DNA of 16,733 nt. Origin: Robiginitomaculum sp. (GTDB taxonomy: Bacteria > Pseudomonadota > Alphaproteobacteria > Caulobacterales > Maricaulaceae). Within the stretch, counting starts at the first letter, position 1. Each line of letters starts with the position of its first letter. Of the stretch, positions 14,005 through 16,733 are shown in pieces. A program made the position numbers and the translations under genes. Under the pieces are notes generated by a model, which saw nothing but the letters and a program-made list of their open reading frames with translations, did no database searches and was not told the DNA's origin. The DNA lies in the NCBI GenBank assembly GCA_026982235.1, contig JALSHM010000274.1, positions 1 through 16,733 of the forward strand, given 5' to 3'.

Positions 14005-15135
14005 TTATTTGTCACCTGATTTTTCCAAGGCTTGCTTATAAACGGCTAAAGTTGCGGTTTTGAGGGCGGCGGCGGAGTATTGCGCGCCAATACGCAGTCG
14101 TGCAGATTGGGCGCGGGCACTATAATCGGGCTTGGAGAGGGCCAAGACTTTACCTATCCCATCTGCCAAAGCCTGTGCATCATTTGGCGGTACCAAATAC
14201 CCGCCCTTGCCGTCTATTATTGTCTCGCGGGCGCCGCCGTGATTGCTGGCCACGACCAGTCTTTCCATAGCCTGTGCCTCTGCCATAACCCGGCCAAAAG
14301 CTTCGGGGTCGGTGGAGGCTGAAATCACTATATCGGCGGCCATCAGCGCGGCGGGCATAGTGCGGCTGTGCCCGGCTAAAACAATGCGCGCGGCCAGCCC
14401 TAAGTCTGCGGCTTTGGCCTGTATATCTGCCACATAATCATCGCGCCCTTGGGCATCGCCAAGCAAGACCAGCACGGCGTCACCGCCCAAAAGCTTAAGC
14501 GCCGCTATGGCCAGTAATTGCCCCTTCCAGCGGGTCAAACGCCCCGGCAGGAGAATGACAGGTGCATCGCCCACACCCCACGCCAATTTCGTGTGGGCAA
14601 TATCGGCTACGGACACCCGCGTCGGGTCAAATACCGACATATCCACCCCGCGCGGAATAACCGTGATTTTGGCCGGGTCTGTGCCGTGTTGTTTTATGAT
14701 ATGCTGTTTGGTAAATTCAGAATTGGCGATAATAATATCACCCTTGGCCATAATCGCATTATAGGCGCGTTTGAGGGCGGAATTGGCATTATAAATACCG
14801 TGATATGTGGTGATAAAGGGCACACCCATTATCTGCGCCGCAGATTTAGCGGGCCAGGCCGGTGCGCGGGAGCGGGCATGGACGATGTCTATATTATGGG
14901 CTTGGATAATCTCGCACAGGGCTTTGCTATGGCCGGGCAAAGTGAGCGGATTTTTACTGCCGATATTCAACTTGTGCAAAATACCGCCTGCCGCCCGAAG
15001 TTCGTCTTCCATACGCCCGCCCGCACACACCACATGGGGCACATGCCCCTTGGCCGTAAGGGCTTGGGCAATCTCGATTGTGGTACGCTCGACACCGCCC
15101 GTATTTAATTCCGGTAAGACTTGTAGAATGTTCAT
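14005..15135 (-). CDS. Glycosyltransferase family 4 (GT-B fold)
   Basis: This 376-residue GT4 enzyme has the N-terminal acceptor domain opening MNILQVLPELNTGGVERTTIEIA, the linker IPRGVDMSVFDP, and the donor domain with PGRLTRWKGQ (R199 and K204 bind nucleotide-sugar phosphates) and the E-x7-E motif E278/E286 in PEAFGRVMAE. The family transfers sugars from nucleotide donors to LPS, lipid or polysaccharide acceptors at the cytoplasmic membrane. The sugar and acceptor cannot be read from the sequence. A role in LPS core assembly is plausible but unproven. No clear Shine-Dalgarno precedes the ATG at 15135. The gene is divergent from a hydrolase across 45 bases and lies upstream of infC on the same strand. 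Confidence 0.92.
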   Translation of the reverse strand: MNILQVLPELNTGGVERTTIEIAQALTAKGHVPHVVCAGGRMEDELRAAGGILHKLNIGSKNPLTLPGHSKALCEIIQAHNIDIVHARSRAPAWPAKSAAQIMGVPFITTYHGIYNANSALKRAYNAIMAKGDIIIANSEFTKQHIIKQHGTDPAKITVIPRGVDMSVFDPTRVSVADIAHTKLAWGVGDAPVILLPGRLTRWKGQLLAIAALKLLGGDAVLVLLGDAQGRDDYVADIQAKAADLGLAARIVLAGHSRTMPAALMAADIVISASTDPEAFGRVMAEAQAMERLVVASNHGGARETIIDGKGGYLVPPNDAQALADGIGKVLALSKPDYSARAQSARLRIGAQYSAAALKTATLAVYKQALEKSGDK

Positions 15136-15180
15136 AGTTTTTTGTAGACTGGTTTAGTGTTATTTGGAAAGACCCATATT

Positions 15181-15948
15181 ATGAATAATGTGAAATACTT
15201 AAAATCATCGGCATATGGCGGATTAGATGAAAACCGGATTGCTTACAAACAAAGTCTAGGAAAGTCGCCCGGTATTATCTGGTGCGGCGGGCTGAAATCC
15301 GACATGGACGGTTCTAAGGCCAGCGCCTTGCATAAATGGGCAGACGAACAAGACCGCGCTTTCCTCCGCTTCGATTATTTCGGCCATGGGGTTTCCAGCG
15401 GAGACTTTAGGCACGGGACGGTTTCACGATGGGCGGCGGATACGGTGCAGGTCATAGACGCATTAACACAGGGCCCACAGATTTTGGTCGGATCATCCAT
15501 GGGTGGGTGGACGGCATTGCTGGCGGCACTGGCGCGGGCCTCGCGTATCAAAGCCCTCGTCTTGCTCGCCCCCGCACCGGACTTTACCGAAAAACTCATG
15601 TGGGCAAATTTCAATGACGACATCCGCGCGACTATAATGGAGGAGGGCATATATTACGAGCCGTCCGATTACGATGAACCCTACGAAATAAGCCGCGAGC
15701 TTATTGTGGATGGCCGCAAAAACCTGCTTCTGGACGCCCCCATTAACATTAAATGCCCCGTGCGCATCATTCAAGGCATGAAAGACACCAGCGTCCCCTA
15801 CACCCACGCCAGCAAAATCGTGGACGCACTGGTAAGCCCGGATGTGGAACTCACGCTGGTAAAAAACGGCGACCACAGCTTGTCGGGGGCGGAGGACATT
15901 GCGCGGATGATAGAGACACTTATTGCAATCACGGGTTTGATGAAATAG
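15181..15948 (+). CDS. Alpha/beta hydrolase, ABHD10-like esterase/thioesterase
   Basis: This 255-residue alpha/beta hydrolase has nucleophile S106 in GSSMGGW, an acid D202 (QGMKDTSVPY) and H232 (NGDHS). The run RFDYFGHGVSSG (63-74) and TQGPQILVGSSMGGW closely recall mitochondrial ABHD10, a depalmitoylase and acyl-glucuronide esterase. The bacterial substrate is unknown. I use the ATG at 15181, which has GGAAAG upstream; a GTG eight codons earlier is possible. It is divergent from the GT4 gene, and 29 bases separate it from the restriction enzyme gene that follows on the same strand. Confidence 0.88.
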   Translation: MNNVKYLKSSAYGGLDENRIAYKQSLGKSPGIIWCGGLKSDMDGSKASALHKWADEQDRAFLRFDYFGHGVSSGDFRHGTVSRWAADTVQVIDALTQGPQILVGSSMGGWTALLAALARASRIKALVLLAPAPDFTEKLMWANFNDDIRATIMEEGIYYEPSDYDEPYEISRELIVDGRKNLLLDAPINIKCPVRIIQGMKDTSVPYTHASKIVDALVSPDVELTLVKNGDHSLSGAEDIARMIETLIAITGLMK

Positions 15949-15977
15949 AGTTAAACCATTCTTTAAGGGACATATAA

Positions 15978-16733
15978 ATGCGGCTAAGCTGGAATGAGAT
16001 TAGGGTACGCGCAAAAGCATTTGCGGATGAATGGTCGGATGCGCGCTATGAGAAAGGCGAGACCCAAAGCTTTTATAATGCGCTGTTTCATGTGTTTGGT
16101 AAATCGCGCCGCGCAGTCGCAACCTATGAGGAAGCGGTCAAGAAACTGGATAATCGGCAAGGCTTCATTGATTTGTTTTGGCGCGGGACTTTGCTGGTTG
16201 AGCAAAAAAGTGCGGGACGGGATTTGGGCAAAGCGCGCTCGCAGGCTTTTGAATATATTGATGGCTTAAAGGACGCTGACAAGCCGCGCTATATTTTACT
16301 ATCGGATTTTCAAAATTTTGATTTGATTAATTTATCAACCCGCGAAGAAACTTCGTTCACACTAGCCGAACTACACAAGCATGTAGAAAAATTTGGCTTT
16401 ATCATTGGGGTGGAGAAACGCGCATTTAAAGACCAAGACCCGGTCAATATAAAAGCGGCAGAACTGGTCGGCAAGCTACATGATGAGATTGAAGCCTCCG
16501 GCTTTAGCGGCCATGATCTGGAAGTGTTCCTCGTGCGCCTGGTATTTTGTTTGTTTGCTGATGATACGGGGGTGTTTCCGGCCAAGGATATGTTTTTGGA
16601 ATATTTGGTGGGACGTACCACCCCTGATGGCTCAGATATGCGCGGCAAGCTGGCTGGTTTATTTGAAATTTTCAACACGCCAGAAAGTGAACGTAATAAA
16701 AACGAAGACGAAGACCTATTGGCATTCCCCTAT
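15978..16733 (+). CDS. MmeI-like type IIL restriction-modification enzyme, N-terminal part (cut by window end)
   Basis: An open frame of 252 codons runs from the ATG at 15978, which has AAGGGA at 15965-15970, to the end of the window without a stop. It matches the N-terminal nuclease and helical spacer regions of MmeI-like enzymes. D65-x9-E75-Q-K77 (FIDLFWRGTLLVEQK) reproduces the D-x9-E-x-K endonuclease motif of MmeI, and the stretch LEVFLVRLVFCLFADDTG and the terminal LLAFPY fit the region leading to the methyltransferase. Full proteins of this type are about 900 residues and combine endonuclease, methyltransferase and target recognition in one chain. Those parts would lie beyond the window, so completeness and specificity are unknown. 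Confidence 0.88.
   Translation, partial: MRLSWNEIRVRAKAFADEWSDARYEKGETQSFYNALFHVFGKSRRAVATYEEAVKKLDNRQGFIDLFWRGTLLVEQKSAGRDLGKARSQAFEYIDGLKDADKPRYILLSDFQNFDLINLSTREETSFTLAELHKHVEKFGFIIGVEKRAFKDQDPVNIKAAELVGKLHDEIEASGFSGHDLEVFLVRLVFCLFADDTGVFPAKDMFLEYLVGRTTPDGSDMRGKLAGLFEIFNTPESERNKNEDEDLLAFPY

Overview
The window reads as a chromosomal segment of an alphaproteobacterium with mid-range GC. The evidence is a short DEDDy-type RNase D directly upstream of lptC-lptA-lptB, a branched-chain 2-oxoacid dehydrogenase operon with a divergent Lrp/AsnC regulator, and an infC gene whose best start is a non-canonical AUA codon. The genus cannot be fixed from the sequence; a Caulobacterales/Maricaulales-like lineage is my guess.

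Layout. (1) 19-3501, plus strand: tRNA-Leu(CAG), rnd, then the LPS-export cluster lptC, lptA, a second tandem lptA-like gene, and lptB. Together these encode the inner-membrane bitopic subunit, two periplasmic bridge-type proteins and the ATPase of the Lpt machine. (2) 3513-9394, minus strand, transcribed from right to left: E1-alpha (broken by one frameshift), E1-beta, E2 and E3 of a branched-chain 2-oxoacid dehydrogenase, followed by a site-2 protease. A GC-rich repeat made of nested palindromes separates E2 from E3 and contributes to the E3 ribosome-binding site. An Lrp/AsnC regulator (9528-10022) is divergent from the operon, as bkdR is in pseudomonads. (3) 10148-13296: a CelD/BcsL-type GNAT protein, a tRNA with anticodon CAT, a periplasmic SIMPL (DUF541) protein, and a PhzF-family protein. 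(4) 13343-15135, minus strand: infC and a GT4 glycosyltransferase. (5) 15181-16733, plus strand: an ABHD10-like alpha/beta hydrolase, then the N-terminal 252 residues of an MmeI-like type IIL restriction-modification enzyme, cut by the window end.

Most of the window is housekeeping or metabolic. I see no large undescribed multi-gene system. The points worth a second look are the duplicated LptA with a shared C-x-G-R-x-C tail motif, the frameshifted E1-alpha, the palindromic repeat inside the dehydrogenase operon, a shared sequence placed just after the CCA of both tRNA genes, the AUA start of infC, and the truncated MmeI-like gene at the right edge. No gene-free stretch exceeds 300 bases. The largest gaps (about 100-180 bases, at 785-898, 5682-5859, 9395-9527, 10023-10147, 11306-11476 and 11554-11712) hold only the repeats and candidate regulatory sites listed; in 785-898 and 10023-10147 I see nothing convincing.
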